Source: Azolla caroliniana (lineage: Eukaryota > Polypodiophyta). From it: DNA of 64,000 bases. The DNA lies in NCBI GenBank assembly GCA_043228905.1, contig JBHGNT010000012.1, positions 19,220,001-19,284,000 on the forward strand. The letters are read 5' to 3'. Positions 22,101 through 34,522 of the stretch are shown in pieces. The position numbers were made by a program, and so were the translations under genes. Each line of letters starts with the position of its first letter. Within the stretch, counting starts at the first letter, position 1. The notes beneath the pieces are model-generated. The model saw nothing but the letters and a program-made list of their open reading frames with translations, made no database searches and had not been told where the DNA came from.

Positions 22101-23574
22101 TCTTTTTGATCACCTTCGAGGGAAATACCTTGATGATAGTTATTTCTCAAAATACTGGACGAAAGCCGAATCTGGTTTAAATGCCGATACTAGCACCCTA
22201 CCCTCGAAGGCTACCTTTCACATTACAAACGGTTTGCTCTACCGTAGTGGAAAGGTCTGTGTTCCAGATTTACCAAATGTTAAACAGAAAATTTTTCATG
22301 AATGTCATGATGCACCATCTGCTGGTCATCCTGGAATACAACGCACACTCGTTCTCATCTCGTGTACTTTTTTCTGGCCTAAGATGCGCTCTGACGTGCA
22401 TAAATACGTAACTCAATGCTTACAATGTCAGATTAATAAGTCGGAACGACTTAAAGCTGCTGGTCTTTTACATCCCTTAGATATTCCCAACAATAAATGG
22501 GAAAGTATCTCGATGGATTTTATTGTTAGTTTACCTCGTACACAGAGGGGTCATGATGCCATATGGGTTGTCGTTGACAGGCTAACAAAATTAGCTAGAT
22601 TTATTCCTACAAAAACCACGGTAACCGCTCAACAGTTGGCTTATCAATTTGTTGATGAGTTATTTCGTTTTTATGGATTACCGATGGATATTGTTAGTGA
22701 TCGAGATTCCAAGTTTACTAGTGACTTTTGGACTCAGGTCTTTAAGAAACTAGAAACTACGTTGAGCATGAGTTCCGCAGATCATCCTCAGTCTGATGGA
22801 CAAACTGAACGAGTTAATCAAATTATTGAGGACATGCTTCGAGCTTATGTAGCAAAAAACCCTTCTAAGTGGGAGCAATACCTTCCTATCTTAGAATTTG
22901 CCTATAATAGCTCTAAACATACATCCACTAGATATAGTCCTTTTATGTTGATGTATGGTTTTCAGCCACGTGCCCCAGTTGATGTCACGATTCATCGTGA
23001 TACATTAGACAGTACACGCAATTTTTTGCAAGACATGAACCAAATGTTGCATATTGCCAAAGAAAATGTCAAGACAGCTCAAGATCGTGCTCGATTTTAT
23101 GCTGATCAGGATAGACGTCCTCGTGCATTTACTATTGGTCAAAAAGTTTTTTTGCGTGTCCCGACTGATTCTACGTCATTATCTACGGGCAAGTGCGCTA
23201 AGTTAGCCCCACGATATTGTGGCCCATTTGAAATCCTTAAGCGAGTTGGGTCATCTGCTTATCACCTTGCCTTACCTCGTAACGTTGGTATTCATCCTGT
23301 TTTTCACGTCAGTCGTCTAAAACCATTTTTAGGCTCTGGTGATAACACCATCACAATCCAAGATCTTGTAACATTAGAGGATTTTTCTTACAAACCTCAT
23401 GTTCCTGAACGAATTCTTGATTCTCGTACTAAACGTTTACGTTCTAAAGAGATTCGGCTATTCAAGATCAAATGGATGGATAAACCTATTGATGATGCCA
23501 CATGGGAACGCGAGCATTCGCTTAAGGCACAATTTCCTCACTTTATATTGCAAGAGTGCAATCTTTTGAAGTAG
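19180..23574 (+). pseudogene. Gypsy-2 Gag-Pol with two frame changes and a stop
   Basis: Gag starts at ATG 19180 (MEQVLNAVGTISPNE). Comparison with Gypsy-1 shows a shift near 19600 (TTWEG then RFVDVFKKQ). Next come a stretch in the second frame with the zinc knuckle CAYCKKRGHTKDTC, and a return to the first frame near 20210 with loss of a few codons before [12 protein letters not shown] (protease). A TGA lies at 20692-20694 after FEQ. From 20728 the frame is open for 948 codons: RT FLDDILIYS, RNase [15 protein letters not shown], integrase DFIVSLPRTQ, SDRDSKFTSDFW, DHPQSDGQTERVN, and a C-terminal chromodomain-like FKIKWMDKPIDDATWERE. The stop TAG lies within the polypurine tract. The reverse transcriptase and integrase look intact while Gag is broken. 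Confidence 0.96.
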
Positions 23575-23581
23575 GGGAGTA

Positions 23582-24053
23582 TGTTATGTACACATAACGT
23601 TGGTGAGGGTAGGTCACTAATATTTACATTAGTGAAGGGTATGTTCACTATTATTAAAAAGGGGACTAATGATTGGATAGAATGAATGATATGTGCATGC
23701 ACTATCATGATTTAGACAACCAATGAATAGAGAGCCTTTTAGAAAGGCACATCTATTCAAGGGGCCTAGGAAAAGGTATAAATATGAGGGTTAGCTACCC
23801 TCATAGGAAATCACGTCGGAAGGCTGCTGTCGTAGACACCGGTGGTGCGGGCTAGGCTTTCGTCTCGACGATCGTGTTTATCTCTTCCAAGGTATTAGTC
23901 ATCCTAATATCCGGCGGTATGGGACGTCGGTGGTAGGTTGGCTATGTCTAGATCATAGCTTGGGGGTGGTCGGGTGGAACGGGTTCTTCTATCCAATCTA
24001 TTTTCTTCCTTTTTACTTGATTTGGTCTATTGATTAGTAATAGACTCTTAACA
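23582..24053 (+). repeat. 3' LTR of Gypsy-2
   Basis: 472 bp, no difference from the 5' LTR seen in a full base-by-base reading. It is followed by the ATGTC duplication and the remainder of Copia-F. Confidence 0.97.
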
Positions 24054-24058
24054 ATGTC

Positions 24059-24471
24059 CCGACTGGTTCTCCACTTCAGCTATCCACCGAGTGAAGACCA
24101 CGAGCGCTTCATCTTTCGACCTAATCGAATAGGCCCAAACTTTCCGTGTACAATCATCTACAAATGTGATGAAGTACTGGGAGCCTCCTAGTGATCGCTC
24201 AGGCATAGGCCCACATATATCTATGTGCACGAGTTCTAGTGGTTGTCGTACCATCTCATAGTGGAGAGAGTGCAAACTTCGGGTTTGTTTCCCGTATCGA
24301 CAGTGCTCGCAAAAGTTTGTCTTTGCTTGGAGTTTTGGAATGTAGCCAACCGCCATCAGTTGATCTAGGCCGGCTTTAGACATATGGTCGAGTCGGCCAT
24401 GCCATAGGTTTGGGTCGGTCTTTTCGTCTACGTTCATGGCCCCATCTGGATTGATCACCATCATTGGATAC
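24059..24471 (-). pseudogene. Copia-F pol: GAG-pre-integrase and integrase N-terminus
   Basis: Minus-strand peptide with the zinc-binding block NLWHGRLDHMSKAGLDQLM and CEHCRYGKQTRSLH. LELVHIDICGPMPERSLGGS, holding the first catalytic Asp, follows, then YFITFVDDCTRKVWAYSIRS. It is open for about 137 codons up to the Gypsy-2 insertion at 24058. The upstream end at 24471 is cut by the Copia-A2 LTR. Confidence 0.93.
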
Positions 24472-24888
24472 TATTGAGATACAAGCTCAACATTGGGTGC
24501 GTAAACGGGTGCGTAGACTGGGTGCGTAAAACCGTATGCACAACATGGCCATAGCGGTGTGTAAACCGAGAGGCCGTTAGAATGTTATTCCTCGTAAGGA
24601 ATAATTTTGGGAGTAAGTGTAGGATGCTCATTTATGAGCGGTCAAGTACTGACAATACTCGTGTCAGCCCAATAGTCAGGGTTTGTATAAAAGGTGCTCA
24701 TTGAGCACAAAGTATTTACAGAGAATATACAAAGAATTATTTTTTAATATAGTTTTTGTTACTGCTCTCTCTCTGTCTCTCCCTCTCCTTCTCTGTGATT
24801 TCTGTGTTTTACCGAACTGTCGTACTTCCGAACTGTGTACTCCGTTCCGTGTCTTACACATACACTTCCGCACACGTATTCTTTTACA
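24472..24888 (+). repeat. 5' LTR of Copia-A2
   Basis: 417 bp. The expected TGTTGAGATAC start reads TATTGAGATAC, a G-to-A change of the terminal TG. It ends TTCTTTTACA directly before TGGTATCAGAGC (24889-24900), an initiator-Met primer site. A TATAAAAGG box precedes a CT-rich leader. Confidence 0.88.
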
Positions 24889-24990
24889 TGGTATCAGAGC
24901 GCGAGGGTTGAGACTCCTCTGCAACCAACAGAATAGCTTGCGATAAAGACATAGTTAAGTTATTGTTTTCGGAAAGGATAAGACAAGAAT

Positions 24991-25870
24991 ATGGACAGAG
25001 GAATGGGAAGATCGCTATTGACTGAGAAGCTTTACAGGGGCAACTACGCATCGTGGTCGTACAAGATGTACCAGTACCTGCTTGGTCATGGTTACTGGAG
25101 CTATGTCGAAGGAACTAATGATACAACACCTGAATCGACACACAAAGATTTTTCGGCTTGGGAACAAGCGACAAGCAAAGTTCTTTACTGCTTCGTGTCC
25201 TGTGTGAGTGACCAGCTCTTGAGCTACATTCGGGATGCTAAGACGCCAAAGGACGTGTGGGCGAATCTCAAGAGGATTTTCGCCGCTAGCACAACGGCTA
25301 GGAAGCTGCAGCTCATGCAGGAGCTCAGTAATGTCCGATAGAAAGATCTTTTTGTGGCCGATTACATGGCCCTAATCAAGGAGATCTGTGACTCTCTCGC
25401 CTCCATCAACGTGAACGTCGAGGAGGAAGAAATGGTGCAGGTTTGTCTCGGAGGGATAGCGTCAAAGTTCGGAGCACTCTGAATGACTGTTTGCACGAGG
25501 GAGAATACGCCTTCGTTCTTCGAGCTTCAGTCGATGGAGGAAAATCATGTGAGTGCGTCAACGAGTACGCACGCCGATGACAAGATGCTATACACGGAGG
25601 AAGATAGGCCCCATGGTCATGGCAGATGAGGCGGATCGGCACGCAATGGAGGCAGCCTAAAAGAGCAAAACGTGCGGCATAATCGAATGCCGGAAGCAGT
25701 TCTGAACCCTCCGGAAGCAGGGGGAGTCATGGCGGCGCCGGAAGCCGACAAGAGAAGGCTGCGACGGATTGCTAGTATTGTGGCAAGAAAGGCCACTAAG
25801 AGAGCGAGTGTTGGAAAAAAAGAGCCGATTTGGACAAAGCCAAATCGAGCGGAAGAGACATAGGAAGGCG
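24991..25870 (+). pseudogene. Copia-A2 gag
   Basis: Starts at ATG 24991 (MDRGMGRSLLTEKLYRGNYA). The Copia Gag core LLSYIRDAKTPKDVWANLKR and IFAASTTARKLQLMQELSNV is followed by a stop at 25339, then readable remnants EICDSLASINVNVEE and FFELQSMEENHVSASTSTHA. More stops follow (for example GAL then TGA near 25480) and the zinc-knuckle region is out of frame. Gag would form the particle shell. The alignable partner is Copia-A3 at 56222. Confidence 0.85.
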
Positions 25871-25974
25871 TCAAAAATCACACTACGTTGAGGGCTCCAA
25901 ACGAGCCCGAAATGGATTGGGCCCAGCCTTAGTAATGAAGCACAAGGCCAATTCGATGGCCGTGAACACCTCGA

Positions 25975-26864
25975 GAGTGAATGAGGTGTGGTATGTTGAC
26001 TCTGGAGTGTCAATCATATGACGAGTCACTAGGAATGGTTCTCATACTTGGAGAAACCGGAAAAGCAAGGAGTGGTCGAAATAGGAGACGACACTCCGCA
26101 TACCATCGAATAGGTCGGAGAAGTTCCCCTCAGCCACATCGAGTAGAAAAGGAAACTTATGAACATGTTGCATATCCCGACAATAACCAAGAACCTGGTG
26201 TCGGTCGGTCAGATCGTCGATCAGGGGATGCAAGTTTGATTCACGCACCTCGGGTGGTGCTACATCGAAGAAGAAGGCAAAGTTATTGCGCAAGGGCGCC
26301 GTGAAGGGTGGATGTTTATCCTCGAAACCAATCAAGTCGGAACCGCGTTGTTCGCAAAAGGACAGAAGGTCGAATCGGATATTGAGCTATGGCACAAGCG
26401 GTTTGGCCACGTTAACTTCCCACGGTTTCGTGAAATGCAAATGAAGAACATTGTTTTTGGTTTGCTGAAATTTCGTGGCCGGGATGGCCAAGTTTGTGAA
26501 GCCTGCCAACTAGGGAAGCAACACCGACTTCCATTCCCCAATGAGCCTAATCGTAGTCGAAATCCACTGGATTTGATCCATTCAGATGTGTGGGGACCGG
26601 CACAGAATGTGAGTCTCGATGGAAGCCGTTACTTCGTAACCTTCTTCGATGACTTCACTCGGCATACCTGGGCGTGCTTGATTGCGAAAAAGAGCGAAGT
26701 CTTAGCGTGTTTCCTGGAGCTGAAAAACCTTGCGGAAAGGGAAATAGGGTGTAAGATCAAGTGCCTACTTGGTTCGATGGCGGAAAGGAGTACTTCTCCG
26801 ACCAGTTCACGAGTTATCTATATATGCGAATTCTCGTGTAGATATACACCGTAGCAGAACAACA
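25975..26864 (+). pseudogene. Copia-A2 protease, pre-integrase and integrase start
   Basis: VNEVWYVDSGVSI near 25978 is the protease (DSG retained). Several frame changes follow. From 26312 a frame open for 180 codons reads DIELWHKRFGHVNFPRFREM, CEACQLGKQHRLPFPNEPNR and LDLIHSDVWGPAQNVSLDGS (first catalytic Asp), then SRYFVTFFDDFTRHTWACLI. It ends in RYTP with a stop at the Gypsy-4 insertion. The matching downstream half is at 55073. Confidence 0.87.
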
Positions 26865-26869
26865 TAACC

Positions 26870-27132
26870 TGTCATGATATGGCAAGACTCGAACCCATGA
26901 CCTTATGTTACATGGGTCGAGCTCTTGACCATTAGACTATATGTTATAATACGAAAGATATTATTTTTATTTAAGTTTTACTATAGAAAAATTTCTCTGG
27001 AACATTCTAGAAACTTCAGGAGTACTTCTGAGAACACTATAAAAGGAGGCACAAGGCATTATTTTGAACCAAATCAGTTCAATGCCAGTCTTTAGCCTCC
27101 TAGCTACTATTTTATATTCTCTTAACATAATA
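26870..27132 (+). repeat. 5' LTR of Gypsy-4, first part
   Basis: TGTCATGATATGGCAAGACT at the start includes the antisense tRNA-like segment (26870-26945). ACTATAAAAGGAGGCAC is the promoter. The transcription start element is mutated (AAATCAGTTCAA). It is cut within TAATA by Copia-B. Confidence 0.9.
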
Positions 27133-27506
27133 TGTTGAGAATCAAGCTCAACTTGGTCTAGTGTGTGAACTCACCTTGAGAGTGAATAGACACTCCAACG
27201 GTCAAGAGTCACCATTATGTCACCACTTTGTATTCTAACATTTAGTATGAGTCATAGAATCATATTCTATGGTACATAACTTATGAGCTTTCACATTCCC
27301 CATGCTCCATGAATCTTGTAGTTAATGAAGAGAGAGTGTGACTATATAAAGCACCCTCCTCCCACCTTGTAAAATGTTGAGTCTTTCTCCTTTGTTAATA
27401 TATTCTCACCTTGCGTATTCTCTGTGTCTTACTCCTTGTCTCTCTCTCATACACACACAATCCATATCTATTCCGTTGCACAGAATCCATCTCTTGATTC
27501 TTTACA
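27133..27506 (+). repeat. 5' LTR of Copia-B
   Basis: 374 bp with an inverted repeat at the start, a TATATAAAGC promoter near 27344 and a CT-rich leader. It differs from the 3' LTR mainly by a shorter CT microsatellite. Confidence 0.93.
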
Positions 27507-27665
27507 TGGTATCAGAGCGATTTGGTAGCTCGATCTAGCCCATTCACCTCATAGTGATTGTGTGTTGTGCTCCACGCCGACGACCAAGAACCGGCTCATC
27601 ACTATCGTAGCTTCGCTACATAGCTTGCATTCGAAGAGAGAAGAAGAAGAAGAAGAATCGACATA

Positions 27666-28708
27666 ATGAATACTCAAATGGGGAGTGCTCTCCCTACTGA
27701 GAAGTTGGATCGAAACAACTTCGCATCTTGGGAGTACAATGCACTAATACCTTGTCAGACAAGGCTATTGGAGCTACAGCAAAGGAACGCACGAAGACTG
27801 ACTCGTCGAAGCGGTTCCCGGATACGCGACATGGGAGTAAGCCGCAAGCCGCGTGATGTATTGCTTGGAGACATATGTTCACCATCACATGCTCAACTAC
27901 ATTCGCGAGGCCAAGACGCCGAAGGAGGTATTGGAAAATTTACGAAAGATTTTCGCGGCGAACACAACCGCAAGAAGGCTTCAACTACGCCAAGAGTTGA
28001 ACAACATCCAACAAAGGGACATGTCCATCACGACATACACCTTGAAGATTAAGGAGCTTTGCGACTCGCTCGGCTTGATAAGCGTAAATATTGCTAATGA
28101 TGAGATGGTGCAAATATGCCTCGGCCGCTCGCACCACGGTTCGGCGCGATGCGAACCGCTATTCTAGCAAGGGAGAAATCTCCCTCCTTCTTCAAGCTAC
28201 AATTAATGCTATTGGTCGAAGAAAACCACGTGCGTACAAGGAGCAATGAGTCGGAAGGCCACATGCTCTACACGCACTCGAACGGAGGAAGAGGACGCGG
28301 ACAAGCGAGAGGCCGATTCTACCAAGGACAAGGCGAACGAGGTCCGACCTACGACGACAACTCCCAATTTCGACCGCAAAATGGAAGCCAACGAGGAACC
28401 TTCGCAAGAAGGGGGAGCTTCCACTCCGGCCTGAGCCATCAAAACGCAACCAAATGCAGGTATTGCGGAAAGCTTGGCCACCACAAAGAAGAGTGCCGAA
28501 TGAAGATGCGCGAATCGGCTTCCACAAGCCGACAATTCACGAATTACGCGCACAATTCCGACTACGAAGAGTATAGCGGAATGTACGGGCACAACTCTGA
28601 CTACAAAGATCATGGCGGAATGTATGCACACAACTCCGACCGTGGCGGAATGTTCATGATGAAACATAGTGCAAACTCTATGTCGGCCTCTACCTCAACT
28701 AGTGCCCT
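27666..28708 (+). pseudogene. Copia-B gag
   Basis: ATG 27666 opens MNTQMGSALPTEKLDRNNFA. The frame is disrupted near 27735, and the Gag core continues in another frame (IREAKTPKEVLENLRKIFAA, LQLRQELNNIQQRDMSITTY). A third frame from 28116 has KSPSFFKLQLMLLVEENHVR and the zinc knuckle CRYCGKLGHHKEEC near 28455. It then shows three imperfect copies of a short motif (AHNSDYEEYSGMYGHNSDYK, then DHGGMYAHNSDRGGMF) before the protease. These short repeats in the spacer are distinctive. Confidence 0.87.
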
Positions 28709-28715
28709 CAATCCG

Positions 28716-29786
28716 GAGGACATATGGTTTGTTGACTACAGAGCCTCAAACCATATAACATCTCATAAAGAATGGTTTCTCGATCTTCGAGAGCCGAAGC
28801 GACCTGGTTATGTCGAAACCGGAGATGACACTACGCACCCGATTCGGCATATCAGCAATGTTTCGTTTGGCGAAAGAGGTAAGCAAACATACATTAAAAA
28901 TGTCTTGCATGTTCCCACCATTATGAAAAACTTGGTCTCGATCGGCCAAATGGTTGAGCAAGGGATGCAAGTACGATTCAACCAAGAAGGGTGCTTCATC
29001 GAAAAAGATGGCTAAATCATTGCGCGCGGAAGAAGAGAGGGCCGGATGTTCATTCTCGATTCACATGAGATGACATCCGCCATGTTCGCAAAAAGCACGA
29101 AAGCCAACTCCGACATAGAGCTATGACACAAGAGAATCGGCCACATCAATGTCAGTAAACTCAAAGCAATGAAATCGAAAGGAGTCGTCATTGGACTCCC
29201 GACATTCAAAGAGAAGGAGATTGAAGGTGTATGGGAAGCGTGCCAATTCGGCAAGCAACACTGACACCCATTCCCGAAAGAGCGGAATGTGAGCAAAGGT
29301 CTACTCGACGTAGTCCATTCTGACGTATGGGGACCGGCGCAGACGGCTACATTTGGCGGATGCCGATATTACGTGCTCTTCATCGACGACTTCTCCAGGC
29401 ACACGTGGCTCTATCCAATGCGACAAAAGAGCGAAGTTTTTGGACACTTCCAAAGGTTTAAAAACGAAGTCAAAAAAGCAACTGGTCGTCATGTACGATG
29501 CCTTTGATCGGATGGAGGCAAGGAGTACTTCTCATACGACTTCACGACATATCTCCGAAAGGAAGGAATTCGGCAAGAATTCACTTGCCGACACACTCCG
29601 CAACAAAACGGAGTAGCTGAGCGCAAAAATTGGCACATCCTCGAAGTAGCGCGGGCCATGATGAACGAGAAGCATATGCCCAAGTCATATTAGGCCGAAG
29701 CTGCAAATATGGTCGTTTACCTAATGAACCGGTGCACAACATCTAGAGTGCATAAGGTCACTCTGCACGAAAAATACTTCAGAAAG
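28716..29786 (+). pseudogene. Copia-B protease and integrase (first part)
   Basis: Protease at 28728 reads DYRAS where DSGAS is expected, so Ser and Gly of the active site are lost. KNVLHVPTIMKNLVSIGQMV follows. After a stop at 29013 come the zinc-binding remnants (HKRIGHINVSKL) and integrase LDVVHSDVWGPAQTATFGGC and FIDDFSRHTWLYPMRQKSEV. The block DGGKEYFSYDFTTYLRKEGI (second Asp) lies in another frame, and TPQQNGVAERKNWHILEVAR holds the Glu. It is cut by Copia-D after EKYFRK. The next bases are at 40912. Confidence 0.88.
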
Positions 29787-30057
29787 TGACAGGAATACAT
29801 GCTCCCTAAGCACAACGCTTGGCCACAACCGAGTCTAGGATCAAACACAGAAAGACGGGTAAGGTACGCACGACACAGTGAAGAGAAGAGTACACAGGAT
29901 GTTAACATGGAAAACCCAATCTAGGGAAAAAACCACGGCAGCCCACAGACTGCAAACTATTACTATATCACAATGTACAATAGTAAAGCACCGAGGCAAC
30001 GACCTCCAGCTTGCTATCTTTGCCACAGGCGGCGGTTACAACAGAGGCAACAACCTC

Positions 30058-30088
<31 letters not shown>

Positions 30089-30509
30089 ACACAGTTACGC
30101 ACTCAAATCTTGCACCAGCAAGAATGACAACTACTACTCTTCACTAAGTTTGCCCTAAGTCATATTTATACTAATATAACTTCCCGGCTATTTACAAATA
30201 TAGCCCCGATGAACTCTCAGAAAATATATTTACGAATATGTCCCTTCATCCGGTGAGCATTTCTCACCAAGCCTTCACCATCCGGCTCTTGCCGGGTACT
30301 CGTCATCCGTTTCTCACCGGGTCTTCCGTAGCCAGGTACTCTACATCCGGTTCTCACCGGGTCTTTCGTTGCCGGGTACTCCACATCTGGTTCTCACCGG
30401 ACCGGGTCTTCCATTGCCGGGTACTGCACATCCGGTTACGGCCTCGGCCGAGTTTGCTCATCAACACTGTTCTTCTCACTTCCCATCCGGAGGGACTTGT
30501 TTCGTAACA
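29787..30509 (-). repeat. 3' LTR of Copia-D, with a minisatellite
   Basis: 723 bp. At about 30249-30436 it holds four or five degenerate copies of an about 40-bp unit containing CCGGTTCTCACCGGGTCTTC and GCCGGGTACT, in the U3 part. A CT run lies at 30060-30088. ACATGGAAAACCC is in the R region. Confidence 0.92.
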
Positions 30510-30519
30510 AACTCCCCCT

Positions 30520-33500
30520 TCACTCTGGCATGGGATGACTTACTAGTCCGATCCGCTTCCGACATGTATCCAACTTGTCGGGTATCTGTACTTTGGTCAG
30601 CATATCTAACCCGTTCTCGGCCGTGTGGATCTTTGTCAGCGCGAACTCTCGATCTTCTACTCGCTCCCGGATCCAGAGATACCTACGGTGGATGTGCTTC
30701 GTCCTGGAATGGTACGCTGCGTTCTTAGCAAGGTGGGTGGCACTTTGACTATCGCAATAGACCCGGTATTCATCTTGCCGAATACCGAGCTCTCCGATGA
30801 AGTCCTTCATCCATAATATTTCCTTGCCGGCATCCACAACTGCCATGTACTCCGCTTCCGTGGTTGACAACGCAACCATCTTCTGCAGCCTCGACTGCCA
30901 TGAAACAGCTCCCCCTGCATATGTCATTACATACCGGGATGTAGACCGGCTGGTATCCACATCAGCCGACATGTCCGAATCGGTAAAACCGTCAAGTTGA
31001 GGTTTACCGGAGCCGAATCGGAGACACATATTCGAAGTGCCCTTCAGGTACCGGAGTATCCATTTGACCGCCTTCCAATACTCCTTACCGGGATTGCTCA
31101 TAAACCGGCTCACCACTCCGACTGGGAATCCAATATCCGGTTGAGTACACACCATTGCGTACATCAAGCTCCCGACGGTAGACGCATATGGAACCTTCAT
31201 CATATCAGCCTTCTCTGCTTTCGTCTTCGGGCTTTGCTTACCGGATAGTTTGCAGTTTGTCGGGAGTGTCGATCCGTCTGGTTTTACTTCTAACATGTTG
31301 AACCGCTGAAGCACCTTTGTCACGTATTTCTCCTCTGACAACCACAATTGCTTCTTTGACCGGTCCTGGATGATGTGCATCCCTAGTATCTGTCTTACCG
31401 GACCCAAGTCCTTCATTGCAAAAGTTCGGTTGAGAGCCTTCTTAAGCATCTGTATTTTGGCTTGGTCCCGTCCGACGATCAACATGTCGTCCACGTACAG
31501 AAGGAGTATCAGGAAGTCGCCTCCTTCAAAATTCTTCACAAACACGCAGTGATCGGCATGCATCTTGTGGTACCCTTGATTGATCATGAAGGAGTCGAAC
31601 TTCCGGTACCATTGTCGGGGAGCCTGCTTCAGTCCGTACATGCTCTTCTTCAACCGGAAAACTAGGTGCTCCTTCCCTTTCTCCACAAATCCTTCCGGTT
31701 GCTGCATGTAGATCTCTTCTTCGAGGTCACTATGAAGGAATGTCATCTTCACGTCTAGCTGCTCTACCTCGAGGTCCATGCTTGCCGCTATACTCAACAC
31801 CGTCCAGATGGAGGTCATCTTTACTACCGGGGCAAATATCTTGTCAAAGTCCACGCCCTTCTTCTGTTGGAACCCCTTCACCACGATCGTGGCTTTGTAT
31901 CTCGAGGGGTTGCCGGCATCTCCAGGTTTCAACTTGTACACCCACTTGTTTTGGCAACTCCACCAATTCGTATGTATGGTTCTCATGCAGGGAATCCATC
32001 TCATCCTGCATGGCACTCAACCATTTGCGGCTATGGGCATCACTCTTAGCTTCCTCGAAGCTTTCTGGCTCCCCCTCATCAGTCAACAGCACATGCTCTG
32101 CATCCGAAAATCTCTGGGGGGCCCTTCTCTCTCTGAGAGGATATCTCCATCTTTGGCTTTCGGCAACCAACTCCTCTATTTTTTCTTCATCCGAATCCGA
32201 TTCGGGATCTTGGTCGGTTCCGATTTCAGCTTCCTCTACTTCTTCTTCTACCGGTTCGGTATCCTCACTGTAACTGGCTGGTTTCTCGAGTGTCAATCGG
32301 CTCTTAGCCGAGTGTGTCCGAATCTCATCAGAGTTCATTATCTTCTTCTCCAACTCCCAGTCGGAAAGAGTCTTGTCCTCCATGAAGATAATATCTCGAC
32401 TCCGGAAAGCCTTCTTGTCAACCGGATCCCACACTCGGTAACCGAACTCATCATCGCTGTATCCGAGGAATATGCATGGCCGGGTCTTTGGATCCAACTT
32501 TCCTCTCCGGTCCTTAGCAACATGCATGTACGCGAGACACCCGAACACCTTCAAATGCCGGTAGGACACTTCCTTACCGGTCCACACCTTCTGCGGTGTG
32601 TCTCCATCGAAGGGCACTGAGGGTGATCTGTTTATCACATACGTCGCTGTCGACAGCGCCTCTGCCCAAAACTTCTTGGGTAATTTTGCATGCGCCAGCA
32701 TACTCCGGACCCTCTCCATTATGGTCTGGTTCATCCTCTCGGCCAGCCCGTTTAGTTCCAGCGTCTTCGGCACGGTAAATTCGAGCTGGATTCCCTTCGA
32801 GCGACAGTACTCCTCGAACTGCCCCCGGTATTCCCCTCCATTATTTGCTCGAACCGCCTTCAGTTTCCGGCCGGTTTCTCTTTCCACTCTCATGTGGAGC
32901 TCTTTGAAGATGGATAACACCTGATCCTTCGTCTTCAACGGTGTGGCCCACAACTTCCGGTTGTGGTCATCTATGAACGTCACGAAGTACTACGATCCGG
33001 CATGTGACTTCGTGTCCACTTGACATACATCAGTATGCACCAACTCCAGTGGTGCATTACGTCTCATCGGTGGCCTCGAATGGAAGGAGGTCCGGTTTTG
33101 TTTACCGGCTAGACAATCAGTGCACTTCTCCAAGTGCACGTTCTTCACTGGAATGAGGTTGACGTCTGCAAGCCTCTTCATCCCCTTCTCACTCATGTGA
33201 CACAGCCTATTGTGCCACAGCTCACCGGCAATGTCGGAAGCCATGTTCACTTCTTCCGGGCATAAACGGGCATTCATCAGGTACATCATGTTTACCTTCC
33301 GGGCCCGAGCCACAATCAGGCTCCCTTTGCTGGACTTCATAACACCATTCTGGATGCTACCCATGTAGCCTTCATCATCTAGCTGACCAGCTGATATCAG
33401 GTTTAGACGAACCTCCGGAACGTGTCGGACATCCTTCAGCAGTAGCTTGCATCCGGTTGGTGTTGTCAACCACACGTCTCCTATGCCGACAATTCGGCAT

Positions 33501-34522
33501 GTACCTTCATTCCCCATCCGGACACAACCGTGATCACCGGCTGAGTAGGATGAGAAGCATTTCTGGTCCGGGGTAAGGTGGAACGACGCTCCGGAGTCGA
33601 CCACCCAGGTCATCTCGTCGCCGGCAAGGTTTAGCTCACTCTCCTCGGTGATGAGCATCAACTCTTCTTCACTTGCCGCGATTGCCGTCGTCACCTTCCG
33701 GTCCGTTCCCCTCCGGTCTTTATCGTTCCGGTCCGGTGTCCGCTTCGAATCGGTGCCGTCAGTTTCCTTGTCTTTTCGGAAGTGCCAACAGTTTTTCTGG
33801 AAGTGTCCCGACTTGCCGCAATAGAAGGAGGCAGGCCTCCCCCTTGACTTTGACCGTGTCCCCGACTTCTCCCGGTTCTGGGGACTACAGTTCCTTTGTC
33901 TTTCGCGTTCCGATTCGGTAATGAGCGCTTTGGAGTCGGAGTTCGTATCCTTGTCTTTCCGACACGCCTCCTTATCTAGCAAGCTTGACTTCACTCTTGC
34001 CAGGGATAACCGTTTCCCTTCCGACCCGGCGTTGTCCAAAGTGACAACCAACGTCTCCCAGCTATCTAGGAGGGAACTGAGCAGGAGTAGCGCTAGTACC
34101 TCATCAGCGAGAGGTACTTCCAATGATGTTGCCTGGTGGATCAGCCCCTGGAAGGCATTCATGTGCTCCGCCATGCTAGAGCCATCTTGGTACCGGAGTC
34201 TTACTAGCTTCCGAAATACCGAAACCTGATTAACAACATTTTTGTTTTGAAACATAATGCCGATCTTCTCCCAAAGATCATAAGCCTTGCTCTCTTCATT
34301 GAAGTTGTTGTATAGACTCATGTCGATGAAGCATCGTATGTACGCCGTTGTCTTCATGTGGATCACCTCCCATATCGTGGCATCGATTTTGTCCGGTCTC
34401 TTGTCCCCGAACTGAACCGGCAACCAAAGATCTTTAACCACGAGCATGTCCCTCATCTTCGACTTCCACACCGAATAGTTGGAGCCGGTGAGCTTGAACA
34501 TGCCTCCCAACGAATCGTCCAT
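30520..34522 (-). pseudogene. Copia-D Gag-Pol
   Basis: ATG 34522 opens MDDSLGGMFKLTGSNYSVWK. Gag continues to YCGKSGHFQKNC, where the first knuckle Cys is missing (FYC for CFHC in Copia-E). Protease VVDSGASFHLTPDQ and pre-integrase ELWHNRLCHMSEKGMKRLAD are followed by a stop at 32992-32990. Integrase follows in the same frame, with KAVRANNGGEYRG (Asp to Asn at the second catalytic position) and the Glu block LNGLAERMNQTIMERVRSML. A short deletion near 31945 removes about six codons after VELPK and shifts frame. RT then reads LYVDDMLIVGRDQAKIQMLK, and RNase H DFIGELGIRQDEYRVYCDSQ and TKHIHRRYLWIRERVE. Confidence 0.94.

Larger units (their letters stand above)
16953..24053 (+). mobile_element. 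Gypsy-2, complete chromovirus-type element, very recent
   Basis: 7,101 bp with a perfect 5-bp duplication ATGTC (16948-16952 and 24054-24058) and two 472-bp LTRs that I could not distinguish at any position. Order: LTR, TGGTATCAGAGC primer site at 17426, leader of about 1.75 kb, gag-pol, polypurine tract AAGTAGGGGAGTA (23569-23581), LTR. It is related to Gypsy-1 (alignable through the whole of pol) but has different LTRs. It interrupts the integrase of Copia-F. Confidence 0.97.
4991..24471 (-). mobile_element. Copia-F LTR retrotransposon, split by three later insertions
   Basis: A minus-strand Copia element read from right to left: GAG-pre-integrase and integrase (24471-24059), more integrase and RT (16947-15249), RT and RNase H end (6409-5391), polypurine tract (5255-5246) and 3' LTR (5245-4991). 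The pieces rejoin cleanly. Gypsy-2 is removed with its ATGTC duplication. Removing S6 (6410-15248) puts IGKLKW next to a DKFAMKEA block with one base out of frame. The 5' end, gag and protease were displaced by Copia-A2 and must lie beyond the right edge of the window. Confidence 0.85.

Noticed and set aside
31740-32620. Plus-strand frames of 177 and 280 codons
   Set aside because: They are antisense shadows of Copia-D RT and integrase.
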